Both the position numbers and the translations under genes were made by a program. From Chytridium lagenaria (lineage: Eukaryota; Chytridiomycota; Chytridiomycetes; Chytridiales; Chytridiaceae), in NCBI GenBank assembly GCA_025449115.1, contig JAHLKC010000003.1, forward strand, positions 1 to 64,000: a stretch of DNA of 64,000 nucleotides. Reading direction: 5' to 3'. Below, in pieces: positions 1 through 10,599 of the stretch (position 1 is the first letter of the stretch; every line of letters begins with the position of its first letter). The notes below the pieces were generated by a model, which searched no databases, had not been told where the DNA came from, and was given only the letters and a program-made list of their open reading frames with translations.

Positions 1-875
1 AAATCGACTCCCGAATCCGTCCATGCGAAAGAAGGTGATCAAGTTCCGTTTTGAGGCGTTGTAATTCTTTGTCGGATTGGTGATATAGTGGACTGGAAGA
101 AGGCGGTGCGGAAGGATCAATAAAATCTATTGCATGGTCGGTGGGACGAGAAGGCGGTAAACCCGTAAACGGTTCAAATGGTGTGGGGTATTTGGCGACG
201 AGCTCTTGAATTTTTGGCGGCAGAGTCGGAAGCACCTCACGGTCCAAAGCGTCTTGATCGGAAATCGTCATGTTGTTGATTTGTGGTTGAAGAAATTTTG
301 GCGTGACCATATAAATCTTCGTGATGGTTGGGTCCCGTTTGCGAAGCATCTTCTTTAAGGCGGTTGCTGAAAGGAGGTTGAGCTTGGGTTCGGAAACCAT
401 GAATTTGTCGCTACAATGCCACACAAAGTCCCCAAAGGAAAGAATGTTCTTCTCCCAGTCAACACGAGGGTTAATGGAAGAAAACCAATTCTTGCCGAGG
501 ATGACGTCGTGTACAATTGGTGCGGCGATAAAATTCATTTTCGTTTTGTAGGTCCCGGAGGGCGTCTTTACACGAAGGGGGGCGTTTTGAACGAGTTGTC
601 CAGCATGCTGAGACCCGTCAGCCAATTGAACGTTGAAAAAGTCGCCTAGAAAGGCGGCTCCCAATCCATCCAAAAGGTTGATGTTGACGAATGAGGACGT
701 GGCACCAGGGTCGAGTAGGATGCGAACAATTTTGTCGAAAAACACGCCTTCAATGTAGAGAAGCTCGCTCACGAGAGGAATTGACGAACCAGGGCCAGGG
801 TGTTGAATGTCGGTGTTGTTGGCCGCGACGTTGACGTCCAAATGCCGAAGAAACAACTGAAGCCTGGGAGAAGGG
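1..875 (-). CDS. Pol fragment: retropepsin-like protease and start of reverse transcriptase
   Basis: An open minus-strand frame runs to the window edge. A retropepsin-like core is visible: a LLDPGATSSF motif where the catalytic D-S/T-G-A is expected, and a downstream VILGKNWF motif equivalent to the ILG-x-D/N-W flap-end motif. It leads to the RT N-terminal signature of gypsy elements (LPPSRPTDHAIDF followed by LKTELDHLL and GRIRES). The active-site position reads DPGA instead of D-S/T-G-A, which may mean loss of protease activity. The fragment is incomplete at base 1. Confidence 0.7.
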
Positions 876-1655
876 TTAGTACTTTCTTTTTCTTTTTCTT
901 TTTCTTTTTCGTTTTCTTTTTCTTTTCTTTTTTTCTTTATTTGTTTCTTTTTCATTTTTGTTTTCGTTTTTGTTTTGCTTTTCGTTTTCATTTTCTGCTT
1001 TTCTTGTTGAATATTGATTTGTTTCATTTTCAGGTTTTTCAAATTTGTCGGAAGGAATGGGGGGACCATCCATGGATGCCGTCGTGAGACTGGTTATCTG
1101 TGGGGTGGTCATGAAGGGGCTGGATGGGTCGGATGCCGCCAAAGGACTGGTTATCGGAGCATCCAGCGTCAGGCTGTTACTTGGAGTTGGTAGTGGGTCG
1201 GGCAGACGAGTGGCCAGAGCCGGAGGATCATCGGTTTTGGCCTTGAGTTCTGGACAGGTTGGAGCGAGGTGTCCAGGGTGGCGACAGAAATTGCATATGT
1301 TGTTTTGTCGGTTGTATTCCTTCTGTTCTTGTGTAAATTTAGGTGGTCTTCCAGGGTTGGTGGTGGTGGTTGATCCAGGTTTTTTGTTTGTCGGAGTGTT
1401 GTGGGAGTTGTTGGTGTTGGTGGTTGTGCGGTTGGAATGGTTGCTTGATCCACCGTTGGTGCGAGATCCGCTTCCCTGGCAAGGTCGCGCGCCGACGTTG
1501 GAGAGGTCCATTGGTTCGCTTTGAGTTTGGCTTGAGGAGGTGTTGGAGTTGCGAAAAGAATGGCTGGGTAGGTTGTTGGAATGTCCTCCTCGTTGAAGTT
1601 CGTCTGACTGTTCAGCAGCACGTTGAATTTCAACCAGCGTGGTTGCTCGCCTCAC
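876..1655 (-). CDS. Gag nucleocapsid part with CCHC zinc knuckle, ending in a low-complexity tail
   Basis: This frame continues Gag after the shift near 1720. A zinc knuckle of the form C-x2-C-x4-H-x4-C is visible (CNFCRHPGHLAPTC), about residues 120-133, and would bind the element RNA. It is followed by a proline/serine/threonine-rich linker and then a lysine/arginine/glutamate repeat translated from a GAAAAA-type microsatellite, where the frame stops. The protease segment resumes in a different frame just downstream, so either a programmed shift or, more likely, microsatellite slippage separates Gag from Pol. Confidence 0.6.
   Translation of the reverse strand: MRRATTLVEIQRAAEQSDELQRGGHSNNLPSHSFRNSNTSSSQTQSEPMDLSNVGARPCQGSGSRTNGGSSNHSNRTTTNTNNSHNTPTNKKPGSTTTTNPGRPPKFTQEQKEYNRQNNICNFCRHPGHLAPTCPELKAKTDDPPALATRLPDPLPTPSNSLTLDAPITSPLAASDPSSPFMTTPQITSLTTASMDGPPIPSDKFEKPENETNQYSTRKAENENEKQNKNENKNEKETNKEKKKRKRKRKRKRKRKRKY
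886..945. repeat. (TTTTTC)n hexanucleotide microsatellite
   Basis: A run of TTTCTT/TTTTTC units on the plus strand (GAAAAA on the coding strand of the retroelement), continuing less regularly to about 1015. It lies exactly at the Gag-Pol frame change. Confidence 0.85.
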
Positions 1656-1707
1656 ACTGTCATCAAGGGCAATGTGGGGTTGGAGATTCCCGCGGTAGAA
1701 GGCAACT

Positions 1708-2520
1708 TTAACGTTTTCGTCGAATTTTTAAACCCAGACAATCCAGCGTCGCAAGAGATTCGTTGAAGGTTTGACTGTATTCTCTTGCGGAACCTGTTTG
1801 TTCAAGGCTGCGAAAATTGCGTACAGCAGTCATGGAGTCAGTAGCTTGTGCAAACGAGCGAATGAAGGTAGTGTACTCAGCGAAAGTCATAGTGTCGTGA
1901 ACATTTTCAGGAAATTCTTTGTAAAAACGATCTTTTGCGTGTTTTGTTAAGCCAAGACATGCCCAAGCAGTTACGGTTGTGTGGTTCACGTACAAAGCTG
2001 GGCTATTATCAAAGCGGAGATTCAACCTTTTCGCGCGTACACGAACATCTTGAAGGTAATTGTCAATTACGCGGCTGGAAGACTCATGTTTTGTGAAGGT
2101 TCCAGAAAAGGACGGTGGGTCCACTTGAGGAAACTTAAACGTCTTGAGGGGTGGTGGTGTCTGTATCACGGAGGACGGAAGCTGGTTGGTTAGAGAAGGA
2201 ACCAATGGCGGTTGAGATGACTGAGGTAAGGCCTGAGCGTTACAAAGGACGGCCTCAAGGTCGGTGATCCGCTGAGACAGAGCAAAATGGTTGTTATTGT
2301 TGTTGGTGAGTTGCCGCTGGATGTCTTGAAGAAGAGAGATCATGTGGAACTCGGCTGGTGGTGGTGGGAAGGGTTGTGGGGTGTAAAATGCGGGGTTTGG
2401 TGTCTGATGGGACGGCATTGGTGTTGCCTGTCCGTCAGAAGACCATTCTGGCGCATTCACGTTCAAACCAGGTGGTGATGATCCCTCATGATCAGAGCCG
2501 TAAGGAAAAGTGTAGTCCAT
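1708..2520 (-). CDS. Gag capsid-like protein of the Ty3/gypsy element
   Basis: A 270-codon frame starting at 2520 has a proline/glutamine-rich N-terminus and then a helical segment of Gag type, with a YVNHTT... TAWACLGL region and a TFAEYTTFIRSF segment like the capsid part of gypsy Gag proteins. It ends in a run of basic residues because of a probable one-base shift in an A/T run near 1720. The continuation (a segment around QPHIALDD leading to the zinc knuckle) resumes in another frame. It would build the virus-like particle in the cytoplasm. Recognised by pattern, not by a search. Confidence 0.65.
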   Translation of the reverse strand: MDYTFPYGSDHEGSSPPGLNVNAPEWSSDGQATPMPSHQTPNPAFYTPQPFPPPPAEFHMISLLQDIQRQLTNNNNNHFALSQRITDLEAVLCNAQALPQSSQPPLVPSLTNQLPSSVIQTPPPLKTFKFPQVDPPSFSGTFTKHESSSRVIDNYLQDVRVRAKRLNLRFDNSPALYVNHTTVTAWACLGLTKHAKDRFYKEFPENVHDTMTFAEYTTFIRSFAQATDSMTAVRNFRSLEQTGSAREYSQTFNESLATLDCLGLKIRRKR

Positions 2521-2730
2521 CGTTAGGGGTCTGGGGAGTATCAGGGGATAGGGGAAAGAAGCGTCGAGGGATTCGTCTCGAAGGCGACGTGATGATTAAG
2601 TGCTACCAATGTGAGGGAATCAATCTGGGAAGGAAAGATCACTAATATATTGTGTAACCAATAGATACATGACAAGTACAGTAGTGGCGGGGAACCTCCG
2701 TCACATTTTACCCCATTTGCTCTTCGGAAA

Positions 2731-2760
2731 CACCGCGCCAAAAATGTTGTGAAATGAAAT
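2731..2760 (-). other. Candidate primer-binding site and 3' edge of the 5' LTR
   Basis: On the minus strand a CACAACA end is followed by TTTTTGGCGCGGTG, similar to the TGGCGC-type primer-binding sites next to the 5' LTR of many gypsy elements. The LTR would then extend to the right from about 2745. I cannot see a matching second LTR (it would be outside the window) or the LTR's other end, so this is tentative. Confidence 0.3.
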
Positions 2761-2820
2761 GAGAATTTGTACTGAGTCACATACACGTCAGTGCGAGACA
2801 TCGTGTGCAACTGATATGGG

Positions 2821-3990
2821 AATTGTCAAACCTTAATGAGACTAAAATTTAATAATATAAAAATAAAATAAACAAGAATACAAAATGGTTGGATAACCCA
2901 TGTCGTCGATAAATGTTATAGGGAAAAGTCCGATTTTACCATGTGTATATAATACACCAGTGAGTTATTTCATCATGGCCTACTACCTAGTCTACATGTA
3001 TTTATTTAGTGCACTTTAAAATTATATCCCGTTGTGGCAAAAAGTAAAATATGTAAGTTGTTTCATCAATTATAGTTTTCAGTTAACATGCGATGATTTT
3101 TAACGAAGTCCAGATTATCATACTTATTATAGATTACATTACTATTTTGAATTGAACCGCAAAGTATTCGCCTTACATTTAGCCAGAAAAATATGCGGTT
3201 CAGCCTTTTTATTGAAAAAAAGCCGGTTTCAAGTGCCATTTATAAAAAAGACAGTGAAGAGCAAAACGGATAATGAAAAAACCGGATTTATTTTATACTC
3301 TGCGTAAAGTGGTTGCAAGAAAAAACACTGCACATTCGGATCAAAAGATGTATTCATACTAATAACTATATAAACATGCATACATCGGGATGAACGAATA
3401 TATTATTAAATCCTTGTAAGGTGTATGTCAAAAATAGGGTGCGCGCGCGAAAAGAGAAGTGATGAAACATCATACATGTTGATACTTCCTTAAAAAAACG
3501 ATGGCAACCAATGGGTTAAACCAAGACGCGAAAAGCAACTATTTTCTACTGTAAAGAAGATTTATAGATGAAGCCACAGGTGAGAGGTACCCATTAACTC
3601 CAAATAGGTGAAGAAAAGTGGACAAGACTAACGAATGATTTGAACCTTACCTTGTATTGAGCCGAAAAAACCATCACACACAAGCACTTACCAAAAAGTA
3701 AGAAGGAAAGTAGAGTATAAATAAAACGCAAAAGGGAAGAAATGAGAGAAAAAATAGAATAAGAAGAAAAATGAATAAGGGAATACCTGTACCTTTATCT
3801 TACCTTTTTACAAGGATTAAACATCAAATTGGGAAAAGAAGGGACTGGAGGGATATAAATGATTTATTAAGCCACTGTGTTATGAGGTCAAGGCAAAAAG
3901 CCTATGCAGTCAACACCGGCCATGCATAACAAGAAAAAGACATCAAAGGATGCGCCAGTGCAGCACATCAATATGCAGCAAGGCTAAGGC
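2821..3990. other. AT-rich intergenic region, no gene seen
   Basis: No convincing coding frame on either strand. It may contain the remainder of the 5' LTR at its left end. At its right end it holds the 3' flank of FBT copy 1, where a CCTCATAAC motif on the minus strand (around 3881-3890) is shared with the other copies. Confidence 0.5.
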
Positions 3991-4000
3991 CCAGGAGAAA

Positions 4001-4018
4001 GGAGAAAGCATCATCCCC
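4001..4018 (-). promoter_or_regulatory. Conserved 3' UTR element of FBT copy 1
   Basis: On the minus strand the sequence GGGGATGATGCTTTCTCC lies 80-100 nt past the stop codon. It matches the GGAGATGNTNCTTTCTCC block after the other copies, but here the left stem arm is weakened. Confidence 0.5.
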
Positions 4019-4099
4019 TTCATTCCCAATGAGTCCTCTACACCCGCGAAAAAAATAAAAAAGAACATGGGAATGTGGGAGAATATGACGGACAGATCG

Positions 4100-5751
4100 T
4101 TAGACCTGACCAGCCTTCTCGTCGAGCTTCTTGCGAGTCTCGTACTCCTCAATGGCCTCGAGCTTCTTCTTGGCCTCCATGTCACCCTCAGCGGCTTTAG
4201 CCTCAAGCTCGTCGCGCTCAGCAGCGGTGATCTGACCGTAAACTTCGGCCTGCTTGGCCATCTCACCATGGGGGTCGACGGCGGACGCATCGGGAAGCAT
4301 GAAACGAGCAAGCAGGGAACGAAGACCATACCCCAACGAATCCAGACGGCAGTCTCAAGGTTGGTGAGGTCAAAGACACGACGGCCGCGGGCGTCACGAC
4401 CCTTGTCAATGTTGAGCCTCTCGAGGAGGAGACCACCAATACGGACAGCAGCGTTGTTACCACCGTTGGAGAGGGAGGTGAGGGCGGCGTAGTAGGAGGC
4501 TTCAATGTCGGCGGGGCACATCTGGGCAGCCATGATCAAGAAGGGCATAGAGGCGAGCTGACCGACAATGGTCTGGATGTTGTCACCGCCGGCAAGGAAG
4601 ACAAGGTCAGAGATACCAATGGCGCGGTTCCATCCCTTGAAAAGAGCGACATCGAGGAAGGCAGCACAACCAACAATGAACTGCACGACGAAGAAGATAC
4701 GACGGAACTTGGTGCGGGTGAAGAATCACCAAAGATGAGGAGACCAATGATGGCAGAAATACCTCCGGAGGCGTCAATGTAGGCCTGCTGGTCAGCACCA
4801 ATGGAGAGATATCCGGAAAGCCAGAAGTTGAAGGCAGGGTCGATGTTGGGGACGAGCATACCCACGGAGGAGAATCCAGAGAGCGGGGAAAAGAACCTTG
4901 GTGTTGAAGACAATACCCTGGATCAGCTTCCAGATGCCGAGGGGGACGTTCATGGGGGTGATCCTTGCGGCCAGACGGCTCCTCCTTGATGAAGAAGGAG
5001 AGGACGACGAGAGCGGCAGAAAGAGGAGTGTACACCCAGAGCATCAAGTTACGAGCACCAGCACCAGTGGGTCCAACGATAGCACCTTGGATGGGGGTAC
5101 CGATGATGAGACCAACGTAGAGCATGATCCAGCACCAGGTCTGGAGGGCGGCACCGTCACGGGAACCAGCAAGACGAGCACGCTTGACAACCATGGCGTC
5201 AGCGATGACATCGCACATGGCCATAGCCATCAAAGCCGCGAAGAAAAGACCGGTGGCGGAGGTCTCGTTGGGGGTGATGCCCTGAATGCCGAGACAAATG
5301 AAAGAGGCGAGACCGAGGAGAGCAGAGAGGATGTAGTAAGGGTGGTCATGGCGGCCGAGGATGGGGAAGTTGTCGAAGAAGAGACCATACACGAACTTGA
5401 TGTTCCAGGTGATGAGAATGGTGGAGCGGGCGTTTTGGATCTGAGCAGAGTTGAGACCAAGGACGGTTCCCATGAACCAGATGATGGCACCACCGAAAGC
5501 ATAGTTACGGAAACCTTGAAGGAAGTAGGTGGCAGAGATGATGAGGAAGAAGTCAAGACCTTGAGTCTTCACGGCGGTATGGAAGAACTCCTTAACGTCT
5601 GCGAGAGGGAGGCGCGAAAGGAGGTGGAATTAGAGACTGATTAACACATTACGGTGACCAGAATGAGGGAAATAACAGGAGACTCACCAGAGGGGAATTG
5701 CTTGACCTTGTGGCTGAAGGTCTGGAAACCAGACGCGAGTCTTGAAGGCAT
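4100..5751 (-). CDS. Folate-biopterin transporter family protein (BT1/FBT), copy 1, frameshifted
   Basis: Two exons: 5688-5751 and 4100-5598, with an 89-nt GTGAGT...CGCAG intron. Multi-pass membrane transporter of the BT1/FBT family, members of which move folates, pterins or related solutes. FBT marks are a FLQGFRNY first helix, the WNIKFVYGLFFDN...GRHDHPYY loop, a CDVIADAMVVKRAR motif and an MCPADIEASYYAALTS motif. A charged cytosolic C-terminal tail follows (about 60 residues). It is the only copy on the minus strand, and its first exon encodes a different leader (MPSRLASGFQ...) although it keeps the 64-nt length. At least three single-base shifts break the frame (near 4965, 4727 and 4310), so the copy is either decayed or mis-assembled. 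Confidence 0.75.
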
Positions 5752-5833
5752 CTCTTTTCTTTATGTGAGGAAAGAGGAGATGAGGATAGACGGGTGGACG
5801 GATGACGGAATGGAAAAGGGGAAACGACCTCTT

Positions 5834-5839
5834 TTTATA
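5834..5839 (-). promoter_or_regulatory. TATA box of FBT copy 1
   Basis: TATAAA on the minus strand about 83-88 bp before the ATG, followed by the C/T-rich leader typical of this gene family. Confidence 0.6.
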
Positions 5840-5879
5840 CGCGACTCGATTGAAGCAAGATCCGAAGCAGGAAATTAAA

Positions 5880-8660
5880 TAAAATTACGTTAGGAACGCA
5901 TAGGATCGATATCGGTGTGTTGGTATTAGGCCAAGTACAACAAGAGTTTTGGGTTCTCATGATTGTTCATGTGCAAATAAAATAATGTCTTGATGAGCGA
6001 TATGACACTGAAATGAAATAAGGTTTTTTTATCCCCCTACCTAGGTTACCTAGTTAAGCTCAAATATTAAATAGGGCGCGTTTGTGTTTTTATTTTATTT
6101 TTTCTTGAGTCCGATAATATTTATATTTATTTGGGGGTTACGACGGATACTTTCTTCTTGATCGTAGTTAATTAATAAAAGTCGCGCCTTGCCTTTTACT
6201 TTTTTAAGGTTGGAGTTTGTCAATTTGTCAAACCATGAAAATCTTTTTGTTTATCAGTAGTACAATGACGAATGAGTATTACTTCGGTCGTTTGGATCTT
6301 GTGCTTTTGGACTCTGGCGCCGTTTGTCTTTTCAACTTTTGTTTTTTACTCTCATTTTGAAGGTTATGGTTTTCATATAATAAATGGTCGCGCGCCAAGC
6401 ACTCACGCACGACTTGACGACCCCACCACAACTCACGCTGAACCCATGTTACCCGTCCGTCTTTCTAATAGGACGTCCCTTTTGTAATAGTTAATCTTGA
6501 AACCTTAAATTTTAGGTCCAACAGAAAAACCTAATATCGATATTCAAACAAAAGGCAATAATCAAAAAGGTTGCAAGGAAACTTCTAAAGGAAATATTTT
6601 TCTCGATATTCCGAAAAGGAAGAGTACCCACCGTTAACCTTACTTTTATCGGTCTCAAAGCGCACGCTTGTTGACTGCATGGAGTGAACGGAACCTTAAC
6701 CTCACTATCGAGCTGCACTTTCGACACAAAGGTATTTACAGGTGTATTCATGGTGAGATCTATCGAGCTGCACTTCGACACAAAGGTTTTTACAGGTATT
6801 CATGGTGAGATAGCTGACGCGACACAGCATTCTTGTCCTGCTCAATCAAATTTCTCTGACCCCCATCCGAGATGGAACTCCTGACAACGCTTAAAATCGG
6901 CACTTGCTTTGGCACTTGCCTCTGAGATGTCCAGGCGTCACCAGCAGGCGTCATCCATTAGGAAGTGTTCGCAATGTTTGCTTTGGCACCAAGATGCACC
7001 TATCACGGAAAGTTCATGTTAGGAACGGCTTTAAGGGTAACTATTAATGTTGTGTTAGTGACCATGCCGGAGATGGGAAGAGCTACTGCATAAAAGCGTT
7101 AGTATCCGCATGCTACTGTCTATGGTGACAACTTACTTTTTTTTGACTCGCCTCAAGCATGAACTCAACGTATCACTACCCCATTCGTTGACTCTGGGTA
7201 TGCGGCAGACTATAATAGTACTAACCGAAGGTCTTTTGGAGATAAGCGAGCAGGACGGGGGGGCGTTCATCAGAAGGAGAGGCGTTGCAAGAGCCTGGGC
7301 TCAGCACCTGCACCCATTTGACTCGAACTCTGTTACTTTGAGAGATTCTAGTGGTCATTTACCCAAATTACTACATTTCCTTTTAAGTTCTCCTCTTGAT
7401 GGCCGTCTCCTGTGATAAACTGCTGGACCCCCATTGCACAAGCTCTGTTCCAAACTGTACCGTTACATGTCCTTCCATAGTCCAGCACTTAAAATCTCAC
7501 GAGCATGGCGCTTTCACAGTTTGTTCAATATCTGTTTATTGCCAAATGCGCTTGCCGTTGCATAATCGACATTTACCACATTTTTCGATGTCCTTACCTT
7601 TACTTATGATATCCAGCATTATTTTTACTTCGTTATCTGTGATCATGATCGTTTACAAGAGTATCTTCCCTACACTTATATCACATTTCCCACAACAAGT
7701 CCCATACCCGAGCTATAGTCGAAAAGAATTTATGGCCAAAAAACTTTAAAATATATACTCCAAAAACGTCAACCAAATATAGCTATTCAATTGAAGTTAC
7801 GAAATATTTTGTGAACGAGAGAGTGGGAATAAAATGAGAATAAAGCAACGAATAAATTTGGGGCTGAAATAGAATAGCGGAAGTTAAGAAGGAAGTTATC
7901 CAAACCGTCCCACCTTTTACAGACAAAAACATAAACTCTGTATAATACGTAGACCGTATCGCCATTTGGTTAATCTGCACTATGTGTAAATATACACTCC
8001 TTAGAGAAATGCAGTGAACTAGAGTCCAGTTTATAAAACATACATATACGAGCCTCATCTTTACATCGACATAACGCTTAAACAGATTACAGTCCATATA
8101 ATGATTAAAAATAATTTATATCAACCTTTGTCAAGCCCAAACGGTTGCATTAATAATCTTGGCTAAAACTTAACAAACCAAGACCTGCGCCAATAATAAA
8201 CCGTAACTGCTTAATTTGTATATGCCCGCCAATAAACACGCGCCATTTATCATAGACGCGTCCGTCCCAAAAGCGCGCCAAATATAAACTTTGAAGCCTC
8301 GCCCAATCATTATGCAGGGTGACCAGCTAATTTGCCTAGGTTGTGAGGCTAAACCTTTGTCCTGTCCTGTAGTACATGTATGTCCAACATGTCTGGGCTG
8401 AATCAAAGAAATGTCACCTTCCCTGATTAAAACAACCAAACAGGGAAGCGACGCCCTGACATCATCTATTTGGCGTTCACTGAAAGAAGTCAAACTATAA
8501 AATATGAAACCATTAGCTGAGGAAAGACGTTTTAAATTTAGCCATCATCAGCCTTCCACCCTTCCCTCACCCTTCGTTGGTGGAAGATTCTATCCATTTT
8601 TTGTCAGCTACTTGTTTGAGATTGAGAGGCATATGCTATGACGTTTTCATTCCTAATGTT
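5880..8660. other. Intergenic region between divergent FBT copies 1 and 2
   Basis: No gene recognised. It is mostly AT-rich, with several short open frames that look like noise. The only structured item seen is a two-copy tandem repeat at 6706-6810. Confidence 0.5.
6706..6810. repeat. Two-copy tandem repeat (about 52 bp unit)
   Basis: TATCGAGCTGCACTT...CATGGTGAGA occurs at 6706-6760 and again at 6761-6810 with a few small indels between copies. Confidence 0.85.
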
Positions 8661-8669
8661 TGTAAAGAG

Positions 8670-8675
8670 TATAAA
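8670..8675 (+). promoter_or_regulatory. TATA box of FBT copy 2
   Basis: TATAAA 75-80 bp upstream of the ATG at 8750, followed by a C/T-rich leader. Confidence 0.6.
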
Positions 8676-8749
8676 AAGAGCGGTTTCGCCCTATTAAGAA
8701 AGCAGTTTGCCACTCCTTCCCACTTTTCCTTTGTCGTGCCTAATCTGGG

Positions 8750-10384
8750 ATGCCTGCAAAGACCAACATTACCATAAGCTCGATCGGCCGCAGGGTCAAC
8801 CAGACCGGTAGAGGTATGCATACGCCACATTTTACTTGTCGTCTCTCATCAACCTTTAACATGGTAAAACTAACTAATATCATATTCTTTCTTTCCGTCC
8901 AGACATCAAGGAATTCTTCATTACTGCGACGAAGACTCAGGGCCTTGACTTCTTCCTCATCATCTCCGCCACCTACTTCCTCCAAGGTTTCCGTAACTAT
9001 GTCTTTGCCGGAGCCATCATCTGGTACATGGGTCAGGTCCTTGGCCTCAACGGCGCTCAAACTCAAGCTGCTCGCTCCACCATCATGATCACCTGGAACA
9101 TCAAGTTCGTCTACGGTCTTATCTTCGACAACATCCCCATCCTCGGCCGTCACGACCATCCCTACTTCATCATTGCTGCTATTCTCGGATTGATCTCGTT
9201 CATCTGCTTAGGCATTGAAAACATCGCTACCACCGAGACCAACGCCACCGTTCTTTTCTTTTTCGCCCTCATGGCCATGGCCATGTGCGATGTTATTGCT
9301 GATGCCATGGTTGTCAAGCGTGCTCGTCTTGCTGGTTCCCGTGACGGTGCCGCTCTTCAGACCTGGTGCTGGATTATGCTCTACGTCGGGTACACCATCG
9401 GTACACCCATTCAAGGAGCCATCCTCGGTCCTGAAGGAGAGCGTCCCCTCGACCTTATGCGTTACGCCTACATTCCATGTCCGCTGGTCTCGTCGTCCTC
9501 TCCCTCTTCATCCGTGAGAAGCCTTCTGGCCGTAAGATCGCCTCATGAACATCCCCGTTGGTATCTGGAAGCTCATCCAAGGTATCGTCCTCAACACCAA
9601 GGTCTTCTTCCCTGCGCTCTGGATTCTTCTTCGTGGAATGGTGGTACCTGACATTGCTCCCGCATGGAACTAACTGGCTCAGGAACATTGAGATTGGTGT
9701 CGACCAACAGCCTACATTGATGCTTCCGGCGGTGTCTCTGGTATCATTGGTCTCCTCCTTTTCGGTGCTTCTTTACCAAGACCAAGTTCCGTCGATCTTC
9801 TTTGTCGTTCAGTTCATTGTCGGTTGCTTTGGTATCTCGACATTGCTCTCTTTCAAGGGCTGGAACAGGAAGGCGAACATCTCCGACATTGTTTTCCTCG
9901 CTGGTTCCCAGAACATCCAGGAATCCTTGGTCAGCTTGCCGGTATGCCCTTCTTGATCATGGCCGCCCAGATGTGCCCTGCCGATATTGAGCTTCCTACT
10001 ACGCCGCTCTCACCTCTGTCTCCAACGGTGGTAGCAACGCGCCGTTCGTATCGGTGGTATCATGCTTGAGAAGCTCAATATCGATCTTGGCCGTGACCCT
10101 GAGACCGGTCGTCGTATCTTTGACCTCACCAACCTCGAGACTGCATGTGGATTCGTTTCGGTTGCACTTTCATCCTTGTCTCCTCGTCTTCATGCTTCCC
10201 GATGCTTCTGCTATCGACCCTCACGCGAGATGGCCAAGGAAGCTGAGGTCTATGGTCAGATGACATCAGCTGAGCGTGATGAGCTTGAGGCTAAGGCTGC
10301 TGAGGGTGACGCTGAAGCAAAGAAGAAGCTGAGGCCATCCTCGAATACGAGGCTAACAACGAAAAGGGTGCTGAGAAGGTTTGA
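8750..10384 (+). pseudogene. Folate-biopterin transporter family, copy 2, many frameshifts in 3' half
   Basis: Exon 1 is 8750-8813 and exon 2 starts at 8903 after an 89-nt intron (GTATGC...CCAG). Residues up to the GPEGERPLDLMRY region read cleanly and match copy 3 almost throughout, including the CDVIADAMVVKRAR FBT motif. From about 9474 to 10340 at least ten single-base deletions or insertions, judged against copies 3 and 5, break the frame repeatedly. The underlying protein sequence, the stop codon (TGA, unlike the TAA of the other copies) and the 3' UTR element are still recognisable. Nonsense substitutions are not evident, so the damage is indel-only. Either a very young pseudogene or unpolished assembly. 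Confidence 0.75.
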
Positions 10385-10470
10385 GTCGGTACCAACTCTT
10401 ACCCGACCTTTCTTATACGCTCTTTATTTCTGCGTCATGAGTTTTGGAAAGGCAATTATGGGCATATTCG

Positions 10471-10488
10471 GGAGATGTTACTTTCTCC
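10471..10488 (+). promoter_or_regulatory. Conserved 3' UTR stem-loop after FBT copy 2
   Basis: GGAGATGTTACTTTCTCC, in which GGAGA can pair with TCTCC across an 8-nt loop. It is shared in sequence and position with the other copies. Confidence 0.6.
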
Positions 10489-10599
10489 TTTCTCTGTCTT
10501 TTCCAGTCATGAAAGCGTTTTTAAACCAACCGAATGCCATGGAGTTGCGAAGCTTATCTCGTCACATATACCAACGAGAGTTTCCCACTCAATCCTCAT

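Larger units (their letters stand above)
1..2760 (-). mobile_element. Ty3/gypsy LTR retrotransposon, 5' portion, truncated by window start
   Basis: Read on the minus strand, this stretch gives in order a Gag capsid-like region, a CCHC zinc knuckle, a retropepsin-like segment and the beginning of a reverse transcriptase. This is the Ty3/gypsy order (protease before RT), although integrase, which would be decisive, lies outside the window. The reading frame changes at least twice (near 1720 and in a purine-rich hexanucleotide repeat near 890), so the copy is probably inactive. The rest of pol and the 3' LTR would lie left of base 1. Family and order are clear; activity and exact ends are not. 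Confidence 0.8.

Noticed and set aside
1045..1711. Plus-strand Gly/Val/Trp-rich frames over the retroelement
   Set aside because: They are antisense shadows of the proline/threonine-rich Gag region.
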